Assembly: GCA_023460935.1 (NCBI GenBank)
Contig: JAEWOI010000004.1
Location: forward strand, 1 to 64,000
DNA: 64,000 nucleotides
Direction of reading: 5' to 3'
Source: Actinomycetes bacterium
GTDB taxonomy: Bacteria > Actinomycetota > Actinomycetes > Propionibacteriales > Propionibacteriaceae
Shown: positions 9,173 through 19,800 of the stretch, piece after piece
Numbering within the stretch: the stretch's first letter is position 1
Layout: every line of letters starts with the position of its first letter
Made by a program: the position numbers and the translations under genes
Notes under the pieces: generated by a model
What the model was told of the DNA's origin: nothing
Seen by the model: only the letters and a program-made list of their open reading frames with translations
Databases searched by the model: none

Positions 9173-9808
9173 TCACACGCCCAGCTTCGCGCGCTGCACC
9201 AGCCGCACGGCGGCCGGCTCCCCGAAGACCTCGACGTTGGCCGCCCGGCGGCGGCCGAACAGGTACAGCAGCAGCTCCGACGGCCGTCCGTGCAGCGTGA
9301 CGATGTCGGGGCCGCGCCCGATCCGCACCGGTTCCTCCGGCGGCACGTCCCGGCTGAGCCAGACCGCCACCGGCACCCGCCGCAGCAGCAGCCTCGCGAT
9401 GGGCGCGGCCCGCTTCCAGGCGATCTCCTCCAGGGCCGGGTCCGGCTCCCGCGGGGTGTTGTTGCCACCGCCGCGGCGGACGTCCTCGCAGTGCACGAAG
9501 AACTCGATGGTGTTGGCCGCAGCCTCCACTCCCGGCAGCCGGAACGGTGAGAGCCGGCCCGGCCCGCGCCGGACCGCCGCCACCAGGCCGGCGTAGTCGC
9601 CCTCGGCCACGAGCTGGTCGATCCTGCGGTCCGTGCGCTTCGCCAGGGCCGGCACGCCGATGCCGGCAGCAGCCACCGGGTCGTTCTCCCGCAGCCAGAC
9701 GTGCGCTGCCAGGTGGTGTGCCGTCCAGCCCTCGCACAGCGTCGGCGCGTCCGGCGCGACGGCTCCAAGGGCGTCGCACAGGGCTGCTCTCTGGTCGCGC
9801 GGCTTCAT
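9173..9808 (-). CDS. TIGR03085-like, DinB/maleylpyruvate-isomerase-fold protein
   Basis: The 211-residue protein opens [25 protein letters not shown]... and contains [18 protein letters not shown], the pattern of the mycothiol-dependent maleylpyruvate isomerase N-terminal (DinB-like, metal-binding) fold. A second conserved block is [14 protein letters not shown]. Three His residues spaced along the bundle could bind a metal. The closest recognisable group is the actinobacterial TIGR03085 family of unknown function. I chose the ATG at 9808 because a TAGGGT box ends 7 nt upstream. It precedes serC by about 50 nt and may be its first operon gene. Confidence 0.75.
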   Translation of the reverse strand: MKPRDQRAALCDALGAVAPDAPTLCEGWTAHHLAAHVWLRENDPVAAAGIGVPALAKRTDRRIDQLVAEGDYAGLVAAVRRGPGRLSPFRLPGVEAAANTIEFFVHCEDVRRGGGNNTPREPDPALEEIAWKRAAPIARLLLRRVPVAVWLSRDVPPEEPVRIGRGPDIVTLHGRPSELLLYLFGRRRAANVEVFGEPAAVRLVQRAKLGV

Positions 9809-9815
9809 GCATCGC

Positions 9816-9821
9816 ACCCTA
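9816..9821 (-). promoter_or_regulatory. -10 box TAGGGT, leaderless type
   Basis: On the minus strand TAGGGT ends 7 nt before the ATG at 9808, matching the spacing seen at gatC, lplA and rarA. Only a weak ribosome site could fit, so a leaderless start is likely. Confidence 0.4.
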
Positions 9822-9895
9822 CCCAGCCGCCGGCGGTCGCCGGCCGCAGCCGTCCGCAGCGGGGTATGGACCGGCCCGCCTGCCACAATGTCCCG

Positions 9896-10246
9896 GTGAC
9901 CTCCCTCGACCCTGCCGTGGCCGCCCTGCTCAAGCGCAATCCGGACGGGCTGGTGCCCGCGGTCGTGCAGGACGCGACCACCGGAAGGGTGCTGATGCTG
10001 GCCTGGATGGACGACGAGGCGTTGCGCCGCACGCTGGCCACCCGGCAGGGCACCTACTGGTCGCGCAGCCGGGGCGAGTACTGGGTGAAGGGCGCGACCA
10101 GCGGCAACACCCAGCACGTGCGGGAGGTGCGCCTGGACTGTGACGGTGACACGGTGCTGCTGCGGGTGGACCAGACCGGTCCGGCCTGCCACACCGGAGC
10201 GGGCACCTGCTTCGACGACCGGCTGCTGCTGGCGGAGCAGCCATGA
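9896..10246 (+). CDS. hisI: Phosphoribosyl-AMP cyclohydrolase
   Basis: HisI opens the purine ring of phosphoribosyl-AMP, the third step of histidine synthesis. The 116-residue product is single-domain, without the HisE pyrophosphatase. Family motifs are [29 protein letters not shown], the Mg-binding DCDGDT and the zinc cysteines in [14 protein letters not shown]. The GTG at 9896 is 6 nt after CACAAT, a weak -10 candidate for a leaderless start, and begins the family-like [12 protein letters not shown]. Its last codons overlap trpE by ATGA, so a histidine gene heads the trp cluster. The usual neighbour hisF is absent here. Confidence 0.93.
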   Translation: MTSLDPAVAALLKRNPDGLVPAVVQDATTGRVLMLAWMDDEALRRTLATRQGTYWSRSRGEYWVKGATSGNTQHVREVRLDCDGDTVLLRVDQTGPACHTGAGTCFDDRLLLAEQP

Positions 10247-11763
10247 GCGTGGCGATCCAGCCCGACCTCGACGGCTTCCGCGCCGCCGGGGCCGGCCGCC
10301 GTGTGGTCAGCGTGTACACCCGTCTCCTGGCGGACGACTTCACCCCGGTCGGCCTCTACCACCAGCTGTGCGGCGACCGGCCCGGCACCTTCCTGCTGGA
10401 GTCCGCCGAGGGCGGGGTGTGGTCGCGGTACTCGTTCGTCGGGGTGCGCGCAGCGGCGACCCTGACCGAGCGGGGCGGCGAGGCCGAATGGATGTTCAGC
10501 GGCCGGCCCATCGCCGGCCTGCCCGCCGGTGGCGACCCGCTGCGGGTGCTGGCCGCCACGCTGGAATTGCTGCACACCGAGGGGGAGCCCGACCTTCCCC
10601 CGCTGGTCTCGGGCATGGTGGGCTACCTCGGCTACGACGTGGTGCGGCGGCTGGAGCGGCTGCCGGACGGCAACCCCGACGACCTGGGCATCCCCGAACT
10701 GGTGATGATGCTGGTCTCGGAGATGGCAGTGCTCGACCACCACACCGGTGAGTTGTGGCTGGTGGCGAACGCGATCAACTTCGACGACTCCGCCGACCGG
10801 ATCGACGAGGCGTACGCCGCGGCGGGCGAGCGGGTGCGGGCGATGGCGGCAGCCCTGCTGGCACCGGCGGAGCCGCTGGTCGCGGTGCGCGCAGCCGACG
10901 CCGAACCTCCCGCGGTACGCCGCCAGCGCACCCCCGAGGAGTACCGCGCGGCGGTGGCTGCTGCGATCGAGGAGATCCGGGCCGGCGAGGCGTTCCAGGT
11001 GGTGCCGAGCCAGCGGTTCGAGCTCGACTGCCCTGCCGATGCGCTCGACGTCTACCGGGTGCTGCGCCGCCGCAACCCCAGCCCATACCTCTACCTGCTC
11101 CGGCTCAACGGCTTCGCCGTCGTCGGCTCCAGCCCGGAGGCGCTGGTGCAGGTGAGCGGCGGCCGGGCAACCACCCATCCGATCGCAGGCACCCGGCCGC
11201 GCGGGACGGACGCAGCCACCGACGCAGCCCTGGAGGCCGAGCTGCTGGCCGACCCTAAGGAGGCGGCCGAGCACCTGATGCTGGTCGACCTCGGCCGCAA
11301 CGACCTCGGCCGGGTGTGCCGGCCGGGGACGGTCGAGGTGGTCGAGTTCCGCAAGGTGCGGCGCTACAGCCACGTGATGCACCTGGAGGCTGCGGTGTCC
11401 GGGGTGCTGGCGCCGGGCCGCACGGCGCTCGATGCCACCCTCAGCTGCTTCCCGGCCGGCACGTTGTCGGGCGCTCCGAAGGTGCGGGCCATGGAGATCA
11501 TCGACGCCCTGGAGGTCTCCCGGCGGGGCTTGTACGGCGGGGTCGTCGGCTACTTCGACTTCGCTGGCAACTCCGACACGGCGATCGCGATCCGGACCGC
11601 TGTGATCGCCCGTGGCGTCGCCCACGTCCAGGCTGGGGCGGGCGTCGTGGCCGACTCCGTGCCCGCTGCGGAGGACGCGGAGAGCGTGAACAAGGCAGCA
11701 GCCGTGCTGGGGGCCGTGGCGGAGGCCGGGCGGCTCACCCGGCTCGTTCCTGAGAGAAGTTAA
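10243..11763 (+). CDS. trpE: Anthranilate synthase component I
   Basis: TrpE makes anthranilate from chorismate, using ammonia delivered by TrpG. The 506-residue protein has an N-terminal regulatory part with the tryptophan-binding LLES motif (residues 51-54), pointing to feedback inhibition, and a C-terminal chorismate-binding domain with [25 protein letters not shown] and [16 protein letters not shown]. No TrpG domain is fused, and neither trpG nor trpD is present in this window, so they must be encoded elsewhere. Start ATG overlaps hisI by 4 nt. It ends in TAA. Confidence 0.95.
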   Translation: MSVAIQPDLDGFRAAGAGRRVVSVYTRLLADDFTPVGLYHQLCGDRPGTFLLESAEGGVWSRYSFVGVRAAATLTERGGEAEWMFSGRPIAGLPAGGDPLRVLAATLELLHTEGEPDLPPLVSGMVGYLGYDVVRRLERLPDGNPDDLGIPELVMMLVSEMAVLDHHTGELWLVANAINFDDSADRIDEAYAAAGERVRAMAAALLAPAEPLVAVRAADAEPPAVRRQRTPEEYRAAVAAAIEEIRAGEAFQVVPSQRFELDCPADALDVYRVLRRRNPSPYLYLLRLNGFAVVGSSPEALVQVSGGRATTHPIAGTRPRGTDAATDAALEAELLADPKEAAEHLMLVDLGRNDLGRVCRPGTVEVVEFRKVRRYSHVMHLEAAVSGVLAPGRTALDATLSCFPAGTLSGAPKVRAMEIIDALEVSRRGLYGGVVGYFDFAGNSDTAIAIRTAVIARGVAHVQAGAGVVADSVPAAEDAESVNKAAAVLGAVAEAGRLTRLVPERS

Positions 11764-11869
11764 GGCAATCCTTGGCGGCAGGGCTGGCCAATGTTTGCGC
11801 CCAACAGCCAATATGGACCCTTGTTCGGGTTTCCCGCAGTTCCTGCCCTGACCTCGAAGGAGCGATCGA

Positions 11870-12100
11870 ATGATCGAAAGCGCTGAACAGGCCACGCGCG
11901 GTGTCGCCAAGGAGTACCACCACGGCCGGACCCCCGCGGCCTGGGCAGGCAGCATCATCGCTGCCGTGGCTTTCACCCTGGGGGCCGTCGCGATGATGAT
12001 CGGACCCAACTGGACGCTGCTGTGGACCGCGGCGGTGCTGCTGGTGCTGTCGCTGGTGACCGGCGGAGTGCTGCGGCGGATGGGTTTCGGTCAGCCCTGA
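11870..12100 (+). CDS. HGxxPAAW-family small membrane protein
   Basis: The 76-residue protein carries the motif that names this actinobacterial family: HGRTPAAW at residues 18-25. Two hydrophobic helices follow (about 27-45 and 50-66), then a short basic tail RRMGFGQP. The ATG at 11870 has AAGGAG with 8 nt spacing. It lies between trpE and trpC and ends one base before trpC, so it is translated with the trp genes. Members of this family recur next to trp genes in actinobacteria, but I know of no established function; a role linked to tryptophan or its precursors is only inference from position. Confidence 0.8.
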   Translation: MIESAEQATRGVAKEYHHGRTPAAWAGSIIAAVAFTLGAVAMMIGPNWTLLWTAAVLLVLSLVTGGVLRRMGFGQP

Positions 12101-12101
12101 C

Positions 12102-12881
12102 ATGACGGTGCTGGACGAGATCATCGCCGGCGTGGTCGCAGATCTCGAGATCCGCAGCACCAACCGTCCCCTGCCCGACCTGGTCGAGGCGGTCGCCGGC
12201 GCAGCGCCGGCCCTGGACCCGTTGCCAGCGCTGCGCGCTCCCGGGCTTGCCGTGATCGCAGAGGTCAAGCGGGCCAGCCCGAGCAAGGGCGCCCTGGCCG
12301 CGATTCCCGACCCGGCCGACCTCGCGACAAGGTACGCCGCGGGCGGTGCGGCGGCGATCTCCGTGCTCACCGAGCAACGCCGCTTCGGCGGCAGCCTGGC
12401 CGACCTGGCAGCCGTCCGGGTGGCCGTGCCCACCCCGCTGCTGCGCAAGGACTTCGTGGTCACCGAGTACCAGCTGTGGGAGGGCAGGGCGGCGGGCGCC
12501 GACCTCGCGCTGCTGATCGTCGCGGCCCTCAGTCAGGCCCAGCTCACCGGCTTCCTCGCCCTCGGCGCAGAGCTCGGGCTCACCTGCCTGGTGGAGGCCC
12601 ACACCGCCGAGGAGGTGCGCCGGGCGCTGGACGCCGGCGCCGCGCTGATCGGGGTGAACAACCGCGACCTGAAAACCCTTGAGGTCGACTTGAGCCATTT
12701 CGAAGAACTCGCTGAGGTCGTCGGTGAGCGCGCGGTCAAGGTGGCCGAGTCCGGCATCCTCAGCGTCGCCGACGCTGCCCGCATGCGCGCTGCCGGGGCC
12801 GACGCCGTGCTGGTGGGGGAGCTGCTGGTGCGCTCCGGCGATCCGCAGGAGGCCGTGGCCGCGCTGCGGGCACTGGCATGA
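12102..12881 (+). CDS. trpC: Indole-3-glycerol phosphate synthase
   Basis: TrpC closes the indole ring from CdRP. The 259-residue TIM barrel has the catalytic lysine motif [47 protein letters not shown] and VAESGI. It is a monofunctional enzyme without a TrpF domain, so PRA isomerase must come from another gene, perhaps the HisA/PriA at 37984. It starts one base after the HGxxPAAW gene and is followed by trpB after a 19-nt gap. Confidence 0.96.
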   Translation: MTVLDEIIAGVVADLEIRSTNRPLPDLVEAVAGAAPALDPLPALRAPGLAVIAEVKRASPSKGALAAIPDPADLATRYAAGGAAAISVLTEQRRFGGSLADLAAVRVAVPTPLLRKDFVVTEYQLWEGRAAGADLALLIVAALSQAQLTGFLALGAELGLTCLVEAHTAEEVRRALDAGAALIGVNNRDLKTLEVDLSHFEELAEVVGERAVKVAESGILSVADAARMRAAGADAVLVGELLVRSGDPQEAVAALRALA

Positions 12882-12900
12882 CGCGCCCGGCAGAGTGTGA

Positions 12901-14154
12901 GTGAATAGGCAGGTGAGTTCCTCCCTGCCAGATGCAGCCGGCCACTACGACCTGTTCGGTGGCCGGTACGTGCCGGAGGCCCTGGTGGCCGCCCTGAACC
13001 AGCTCGAGGCGGAGTTCGACGCCGCCACCGGCGACGCGGCGTTCTGGCGGGAACTCGACGACCTGCGCCGCAACTACTCCGGCCGCCCGACGCCGCTGAC
13101 CGAGGTCCCCCGGTTCAGCAGGGAGTGCGGCAACGCCCGGGTGCTGCTCAAGCGCGAGGACCTCAACCACACGGGCTCGCACAAGATCAACAACGTCCTC
13201 GGCCAGGCGCTGCTCACCCGCCGCATGGGCAAGACGCGGCTGATCGCAGAGACGGGGGCCGGCCAGCACGGCGTGGCCACGGCGACGGCGGCGGCCCTGC
13301 TCGGCATGGAGTGCCGGGTCTACATGGGCCGGGTGGACACCGACCGGCAGGCCCTCAACGTGGCCCGGATGCAGCTGCTCGGCGCCGAGGTGATCGCTGT
13401 GGAGTCCGGCAGCCAGACGCTGAAGGACGCCATGAACGAGGCGATGCGCGACTGGGTGGCCAGCGTCGACCACACGCACTACCTGATCGGGACGGTGGCC
13501 GGCCCGCACCCGTTCCCGAAGCTGGTCCGCGAGTTCCAGCGGGTGATCAGCACCGAGATCCGCGAGCAGATGCTGGCCAGGTTCGGGCGGCTGCCCGACG
13601 CCGTCGCGGCCTGCGTCGGGGGCGGCTCCAACGCGATGGGCACGTTCGCCGACTTCATCGACACCCCGGAGGTGGCGCTCTACGGGTTCGAGGCCGGTGG
13701 TGACGGCGTCGAGACCGGACGCCACGCCGCGGCCATCGGCGGGGGCTCGGTGGGCGTGCTGCACGGCATGCGTACCTACATCCTGCAGGACGCGGACGGC
13801 CAGACGATGGAGTCGCACTCGATCTCCGCCGGCCTGGACTATCCCGGAGTCGGGCCGGAGCACTCCTGGCTGGCAGCCACCGGGCGCGGCCACTACGAGT
13901 CGGTGACCGACGCGGAGGCGATGGCGGCCTTCGAACTGCTGACCCGCACCGAGGGCATCATGCCAGCGATCGAGTCCGCGCACGCCCTGGCCGGCGTGGT
14001 GCGGCTGGGCCGCCGGTTGGCCGAGGAGCAGCCGGAGGCCGAGCCGACCATCGTGGTCTGCCTCTCCGGGCGCGGCGACAAGGACGTCGACACGGCGATC
14101 AAGTACTTCGGCCTGACCGGCCGGCCCGACTCGGCCACCGGGGGTGCCCAATGA
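12901..14154 (+). CDS. trpB: Tryptophan synthase beta chain
   Basis: TrpB condenses indole with serine in a PLP-dependent reaction and pairs with TrpA. The 417-residue protein shows [15 protein letters not shown], the PLP lysine in [14 protein letters not shown], the [13 protein letters not shown] loop, the phosphate-binding [10 protein letters not shown] and the C-terminal [10 protein letters not shown]. It is the standard TrpB1 type that works with TrpA. The GTG at 12901 is used; a second in-frame GTG at 12913 is possible. It overlaps trpA by 4 nt (ATGA). Confidence 0.95.
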   Translation: MNRQVSSSLPDAAGHYDLFGGRYVPEALVAALNQLEAEFDAATGDAAFWRELDDLRRNYSGRPTPLTEVPRFSRECGNARVLLKREDLNHTGSHKINNVLGQALLTRRMGKTRLIAETGAGQHGVATATAAALLGMECRVYMGRVDTDRQALNVARMQLLGAEVIAVESGSQTLKDAMNEAMRDWVASVDHTHYLIGTVAGPHPFPKLVREFQRVISTEIREQMLARFGRLPDAVAACVGGGSNAMGTFADFIDTPEVALYGFEAGGDGVETGRHAAAIGGGSVGVLHGMRTYILQDADGQTMESHSISAGLDYPGVGPEHSWLAATGRGHYESVTDAEAMAAFELLTRTEGIMPAIESAHALAGVVRLGRRLAEEQPEAEPTIVVCLSGRGDKDVDTAIKYFGLTGRPDSATGGAQ

Positions 14155-15008
14155 CCCTGACCCGGAACGGGGACGGTTCCACTTCCGTTTCACCGTCCTC
14201 GGCCACTGCCCTGACCGGAGCCCGCGCCGAGGGGCGCGCCGCGCTGGTCGGCTACCTCCCGGTCGGCTACCCGACCGTGTCCGGCTCCCTCGCCGCCCTG
14301 CGGGCGCTCTGCGGCGACGGGGGTGAAGGGCCCGGGGTCGACCTCGTCGAGGTCGGGCTGCCGTACTCCGACCCGGTGCTGGACGGTCCGGTCATCCAGC
14401 AGGCCGGCACCAGGGCGCTGCAGCGCGGCGTCCGCACCAGGGACGTGTTCCAGGCCGTGGAGGCCGTCCGCGCCGCCGGCCGGCCAGCGGTCGTGATGAC
14501 CTACTGGAACCTGGTCGACCGTTACGGTGTGGCCGCCTTCGCCCGCGACCTGGCCAACGCCGGCGGCTCGGGCCTGATCACCCCCGACCTGATCCCGGAC
14601 GAGGCGGGCGAGTGGGTGGCCGCCTCCGACGAGCACTCCCTCGACCGGATCTACCTGGTCTCGCCTTCTTCCAGCGACGAGCGGATCGCCGCCACGGCTG
14701 CGGCCGGCCGCGGCTGGCTCTACGCCACTGCCGTGATGGGCGTTACGGGCACCCGTTCGGACAGCCCCAGCGCGGCACCGGACCTGGTCGCCAGGGTGCG
14801 CCGGCTCGCGCCGGGGACGCCGGTCGGCGTGGGCCTGGGGGTCTCGACCGGCGACCAGGCCGCGGACGTCGCAGCCTACGCCGACGCTGTGATCGTCGGC
14901 TCGGCGTTTCTCAAGCCCATGCTGGCAGCCGAGGCCGCGGGCAACCCCGACGACCTGAGCGGGCTGCGGGCCGTGCTGGCCGACCTGGCCGCGGGCGTGC
15001 GGCGCTGA
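14151..15008 (+). CDS. trpA: Tryptophan synthase alpha chain
   Basis: TrpA cleaves indole-3-glycerol phosphate and channels indole to TrpB. The 285-residue TIM barrel has [11 protein letters not shown], the catalytic Glu and Asp in [26 protein letters not shown] and [12 protein letters not shown]. The first 15 or so residues ([15 protein letters not shown]) have no counterpart in the fold and are encoded partly by a GGGGACGGTTCC repeat that elsewhere in the window is intergenic. The ATG at 14151 makes the ATGA overlap with trpB, so the tail is probably translated; no later ATG or GTG lies close to the fold start. Confidence 0.94.
   Translation: MTLTRNGDGSTSVSPSSATALTGARAEGRAALVGYLPVGYPTVSGSLAALRALCGDGGEGPGVDLVEVGLPYSDPVLDGPVIQQAGTRALQRGVRTRDVFQAVEAVRAAGRPAVVMTYWNLVDRYGVAAFARDLANAGGSGLITPDLIPDEAGEWVAASDEHSLDRIYLVSPSSSDERIAATAAAGRGWLYATAVMGVTGTRSDSPSAAPDLVARVRRLAPGTPVGVGLGVSTGDQAADVAAYADAVIVGSAFLKPMLAAEAAGNPDDLSGLRAVLADLAAGVRR
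14169..14180 (+). repeat. GGGGACGGTTCC repeat core inside trpA
   Basis: The 12-base core matches the intergenic repeats at 23.4 and 53.3 kb and is followed by ACTTCCGTTTC, like their ATTTCGGTTC flank. It encodes part of residues 6-10 of TrpA. Confidence 0.6.
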
Positions 15009-15027
15009 GGCCGGCCGGGACGACCTG

Positions 15028-15654
15028 GTGCGTGGGCTGAGGACGGCAGCGGCTGCTGCGGTGGCGCTGGCAGTGCTGGTCGGGTGTGCCCCGGCGGCGG
15101 TGGTGACGACGCCCTCGGCCGGCAGCGGGGGTTACGCCGGTGCCGAGCTCACCCAGCCCTACACGTTGCCGGACGTGACCCTGCAGGCTTCCACGGGCGC
15201 CGACTTCCCCGTGCGCACCGGCAGCGCGAAGCCGGTGCTGGTGGTGTTCTTCGGCTACACCAACTGCCCCGACATCTGCATCAGCACGCTCACTGACCTG
15301 GCCTCGGCGCTGAACCGGGTGCCGGCCGACGTCCGCGACAAGGTGCAGGTGCTGCTGGTCACCGTCGACCCGGAGCGCGACACGCCGCAGGTGCTGGAGC
15401 GCTACCTCGCCCGGATCGACCCCGGCTTCATCGGCCTGACCGGTGATCCAGACCGGATCGCCGAGCTGGCGGCAGCCCTCGGGGTGGGCATCGACGGTAC
15501 CGAGCAGCGCAGCGACGGTGGCTACGACGTCAACCACACCACCCAGGTGATCGGCATCGACGCCGCCCGCAGGGGAGTGCTGGTCTGGACCCAGGGCACT
15601 CCCATCGGCACCTACCGCGCCGATCTGGAGCGCCTGGTTCGACAACAGGGTTGA
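15028..15654 (+). CDS. SCO1/SenC-family copper-binding lipoprotein
   Basis: This 208-residue protein is a membrane-anchored thioredoxin-fold protein of the SCO family, which delivers copper to the CuA site of cytochrome c oxidase. The signal peptide ends in lipobox LVGC with Cys20. The copper-site residues are present: Cys80 and Cys84 in GYTNCPDICIST and the His of YDVNHTTQV. LLVTVDPERDTPQVL is a further family motif. The GTG at 15028 gives the signal peptide directly. It sits between trpA (19 nt) and lgt (21 nt), the enzyme that would lipidate it. Confidence 0.88.
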   Translation: MRGLRTAAAAAVALAVLVGCAPAAVVTTPSAGSGGYAGAELTQPYTLPDVTLQASTGADFPVRTGSAKPVLVVFFGYTNCPDICISTLTDLASALNRVPADVRDKVQVLLVTVDPERDTPQVLERYLARIDPGFIGLTGDPDRIAELAAALGVGIDGTEQRSDGGYDVNHTTQVIGIDAARRGVLVWTQGTPIGTYRADLERLVRQQG

Positions 15655-15675
15655 CGCAACGATAAGGATGGCTGC

Positions 15676-16641
15676 GTGACCCTGTTCATCCCGAGCCCAT
15701 CGATCAGCAGCTTCCAGCTCGGCCCCCTGACCATCCACATCTACGCCCTGTGCCTGATCACCGGCATCATCGCGGCCTGGGTGCTGGGCCTGCGCCGCTG
15801 GCGCGCGCGTGGCGGCGGGCAGGAGAGCTTCGAGACCGTGCTGATCTGGGCCATCCCGATCGGCATCCTCGGCGCGAGGCTGTACCACGTCCTGACCCAC
15901 CTCGGGGACTACTTCGCGCCCGGCCGCAACCCGTGGAGCGTGTTCTTCATCTGGGAGGGCGGGATCGCGATCTACGGCGCGATCGGTTTCGGTGCGCTCG
16001 CGGCCTGGCTGGTGGCGCGGCGGCTGGGGATCGCCTTCGCCGCGCTGGCGGACTCGCTGGCACCGGGGATCGCGATCGGGCAGGCGCTGGGCCGCTTCGG
16101 CAACTGGTTCAACCAGGAGCTGTACGGCCAGCCGACCGACCTGCCGTGGGGCCTGGAGATCGACGAGGCGCACCGCGCGCCGGGCTTCGAGCAGTACGCC
16201 ACCTTCCACCCCACGTTCCTCTACGAGTCGCTGTGGAACCTGTTCGTCGCCGGCGTGCTGCTGTGGGCCGACCGCCGCTTCCGCCTGGGCCGGGGCAAGG
16301 TGTTCGCCCTCTACATCGCGCTCTACGGCTTCGGCAGGATCTTCACCGAACAGCTCCGGCTGGACTACTCCTACGACGTCTTCGGCCCGATCCGGTTCAA
16401 CGCTGCGGTCGCGATCCTGATCTGCGCCGCCGGGGTGCTGCTGTTCGCATGGCTGGTGAAGTACCGTCCAGGACGCGAGGACGTCGTGGAACCAGAGCCG
16501 GCCCCGCCAGCGGCCGGTGCGGACGGTGCAGCCAACGAGCAGGAACCGGAGCCGGAGGAGGACGCGGCCGCGAGCTCTGCGGGCGAGCCGGCGGAGACAC
16601 GGCGAGCCGAACCCGGCGAGGAGCCGAGCCGGCGGGAGTGA
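15676..16641 (+). CDS. lgt: Prolipoprotein diacylglyceryl transferase
   Basis: Lgt transfers diacylglycerol from phosphatidylglycerol to the lipobox cysteine of prolipoproteins in the cell membrane. The 321-residue protein has about seven transmembrane helices and the family signature GRFGNWFNQELYGQPTDLPW, plus the conserved periplasmic segment ATFHPTFLYESLWNL. The last 50 residues are an acidic Glu/Pro/Ala-rich cytosolic tail, common in actinobacterial Lgt. The GTG at 15676 follows AAGGA at 8 nt. Three lipoproteins in this window (1, 15028, 39553) are potential substrates. Confidence 0.96.
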   Translation: MTLFIPSPSISSFQLGPLTIHIYALCLITGIIAAWVLGLRRWRARGGGQESFETVLIWAIPIGILGARLYHVLTHLGDYFAPGRNPWSVFFIWEGGIAIYGAIGFGALAAWLVARRLGIAFAALADSLAPGIAIGQALGRFGNWFNQELYGQPTDLPWGLEIDEAHRAPGFEQYATFHPTFLYESLWNLFVAGVLLWADRRFRLGRGKVFALYIALYGFGRIFTEQLRLDYSYDVFGPIRFNAAVAILICAAGVLLFAWLVKYRPGREDVVEPEPAPPAAGADGAANEQEPEPEEDAAASSAGEPAETRRAEPGEEPSRRE

Positions 16642-16766
16642 GGGGCCGGGGCTTGCACCCTCTCGGGTCTCCTTGTTCCGTAAGCTGGACAGCGTGTTCG
16701 CTTGGTGAGACCGCAGCGTGCGTCCATGATGCAGTCGGAGCGGGCGGCTGCTGTCGGCGGGTCAGG

Positions 16767-16772
16767 TAGGCT
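16767..16772 (+). promoter_or_regulatory. -10 box TAGGCT, candidate gltB promoter
   Basis: TAGGCT lies about 80 nt before gltB in the 213-base gap after lgt. The same hexamer precedes yajC, DUF948 and two other genes here. I see no riboswitch-like fold in the leader. Confidence 0.35.
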
Positions 16773-16854
16773 CGCGCCCTAGCGTGCAGCGTCGGCGTGC
16801 GGCCGGCTGGGCTGCACCCGCCCGTGCCGCGTCTGCGCAGATGGGAGTGATCAC

Positions 16855-19800
16855 ATGGCCTTGATGGCGATGCCGAGCCGGCCGGGGGTTGGGCTCTACG
16901 ACCCCGCTTACGAGCACGACGCCTGTGGGGTGGCCTTCGTGGCCCGGCTGAGCGGCGTGGCCGACCACGACATCGTCGCCAAGGGACTCACGGCCCTGGA
17001 GAACCTCGACCACCGCGGCGCCACCGGCGCCGACGCCGCAGCCGGCGACGGCGCGGGGATGCTGTTGCAGGTGCCCGACCGCTTCCTGCGCGAGGTGGTG
17101 GACTTCGACCTGCCGGAGCCCGGTGAGTACGCGGTCGGCATGGCCTTCCTGCCCACCGAGGCAACGCGGCGGGCGTCCGCCAAACGGACCATCGAGTTCC
17201 TCGCGGTCGAGGAGGGCCTGGTCGTCCACGGCTGGCGCCCGGTGCCCACCGACGACTCGACGCTGAGCCCGATCTCGGCGCGGAACATGCCGCACTTCGA
17301 GCACTTCTTCGTCTCCGCCGCCGAGCCGCTCAGCGGCATCGAGCTCGACCGCGCGGTGTACCCGCTGCGGCAGCGCGCGCGCAACGAGGCCGGGGTGTAC
17401 TTCGCTTCGCTGTCCGCGCGCACCATCGTCTACAAGGGCATGCTCACCACCCAGCAGCTGTCCGAGGTCTTCGGCGACCTGCTGGACGAGCGGGTGGAGA
17501 GTGCGCTCTCGCTGGTGCACTCCCGGTTCTCCACCAACACCTTCCCGGCCTGGGAGCTGGCGCACCCGTACCGGCTGCTGGCCCACAACGGCGAGATCAA
17601 CACCGTCAAGGGCAACCGCAACTGGATGCGGGCGCGCGAGGCCCTGCTCGCCACCGACCTGATCCCCGGCGACATCGAGCGGCTGTTCCCGATCTGCACC
17701 CCCGGAGGCTCCGACTCCGCCTCGTTCGACGAGGTGCTCGAGCTGCTGCACCTGGGCGGCCGGTCGCTGCCGCACGCGGTGCTGATGATGATCCCGGAGG
17801 CGTGGGAGAACCACACCGAGATGGACCCGGCGCGGCGGGCCTTCTACTCGTTCCACTCCTCCCTGATGGAGCCGTGGGACGGGCCGGCTTCGGTCACCTT
17901 CACCGACGGCAGCCTGATCGGGGCCGTGCTTGACCGCAACGGGCTGCGCCCGGGCCGCTACTGGGTGACCGATGACGGCCTGGTGGTGTTCGCCTCCGAG
18001 GCCGGCGTGCTCGACCTGGAGCCGGCCGCGGTCGTGGAGAAGGGCCGGCTCAAGCCCGGCCGGATGCTGCTGGTCGACCTCGAGCAGCACCGCCTGATCA
18101 ACGACGACGAGATCAAGGCCCAACTGGCGGCCGAGCACCCGTACGCGGAGTGGCTGGCCGAGGGCAGGGTCGACCTCGACGAGCTGCCGGAGCAGCAGCA
18201 CGTGGTGCACAGCCACGCCTCGGTTACCCGCCGCCAGCAGGTGTTCGGCTACTCCCACGAGGAGCTGAAGATGATCGTGGCGCCGATGGCCAACACCGGC
18301 GCGGAGGCGATCGGCTCGATGGGCTCCGACACCCCTGCGGCGGTGCTGTCGGACCGTCCGCGGCTGCTGTTCGACTACTTCGCCCAGCTGTTCGCGCAGG
18401 TGACCAACCCGCCGCTGGACGCGATCCGGGAGGAGCTGGTCACCTCGCTGGGTGCCACCTTCGGCCCGGAGGGCAACCTGCTGCAGCCCGGCCCGGACTC
18501 CTGCCGGCAGATCGTGATCGGCTACCCGATCCTCGACTCCGACTCCCTCGCCAAGCTGGTACGGATCAACCGCGACGGCTCGATGCCGGCCTACGACACC
18601 CACGTGGTGCGCGGCCTCTACGACGTCGAGGGCGGCGGGGAGGCGCTGAAGGCACGGCTGGACGCCCTGTGCGAGCAGGTCAGCGAGGCGATCGCCCGCG
18701 GCTGCCGCACGATCATCCTGTCCGACCGGCACTCCAACGCAGAGCTCGCGCCGATCCCGTCCCTGCTGCTCACCGCCGCGATCCACCACCACCTGGTGCG
18801 GGAGAAGACGCGCACCCAGGTCGGCCTGATCGTCGAGGCCGGTGACGTGCGCGAGGTGCACCACGTGGCCCTCCTGATCGGCTACGGCGCCGCGGCGGTG
18901 AACCCCTACCTCGCGTTCGAGAGCGCCGAAGACCTCGCCCGGCGCGAGTGGCTGGTCTCGGTGGACCCGGAGAAGGCCGTCCACAACGTCCGCAAGGCGC
19001 TGGGCAAGGGCGTGCTCAAGGTGATGAGCAAGATGGGCGTCTCCACCATCGCCTCCTACACCGGCGCACAGATCTTCGAGGCGCTCGGGCTGTCCAGCGA
19101 GCTTGTCGAGCAGTACTTCACCGGCACAACGAGCCGCATCGAGGGGATCGGGCTGGAGGAGATCGCCAGCGAGGTCGCCCGGCGCCACGCCCGCGCGTAC
19201 CCGCCGGACGGCATCCCGCTGCCGCACCGCACCCTCTCCGGCGGCGGGGAGTACAAGTGGCGCCGCGAGGGCCCGCCGCACCTGTTCGACCCCGAGACCG
19301 TCTTCCGGCTGCAGCACGCCACCCGCCAGCGGCGCTACGACGTGTTCAAGGCCTACACCAGCCGGGTGGACGACCAGTCCGAGCGGCTGATGACGCTGCG
19401 GGGCCTGCTGGAGTTCGGCAGTGACCGCGAACCTGTCCCGCTGGACGAGGTTGAGCCCGTCAGTGAGATCGTGAAGCGGTTCTCCACCGGCGCGATGAGC
19501 TACGGCTCGATCTCGCGCGAGGCGCACGAGACCCTCGCGATCGCCATGAACCGCCTCGGCGGCAAGTCCAACACCGGTGAGGGCGGCGAGGACGTCGACC
19601 GGCTCTACGACCCGGAGCGGCGCAGCGCGATCAAGCAGGTCGCTTCGGGCCGGTTCGGGGTGACCAGCGACTACCTCACCAACGCCGACGACATCCAGAT
19701 CAAGATGGCCCAGGGCGCCAAGCCGGGGGAGGGCGGCCAGCTGCCCGGCCAGAAGGTGTACCCGTGGGTGGCGAAGACCCGGCACTCGACGCCCGGCGTC

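Noticed and set aside
11764..11869. Possible trp attenuator between trpE and the HGxxPAAW gene
   Set aside because: A short TTGGC/GCCAA stem exists, but no leader peptide with Trp codons and no T run are present.
16642..16854. Possible glutamine-type riboswitch before gltB
   Set aside because: I could not find a convincing paired core; only a -10 candidate is visible.
16762..19785. A 1007-codon open frame antisense to gltB
   Set aside because: Same cause: the complementary frame of a strongly biased gene. No family motif is visible.
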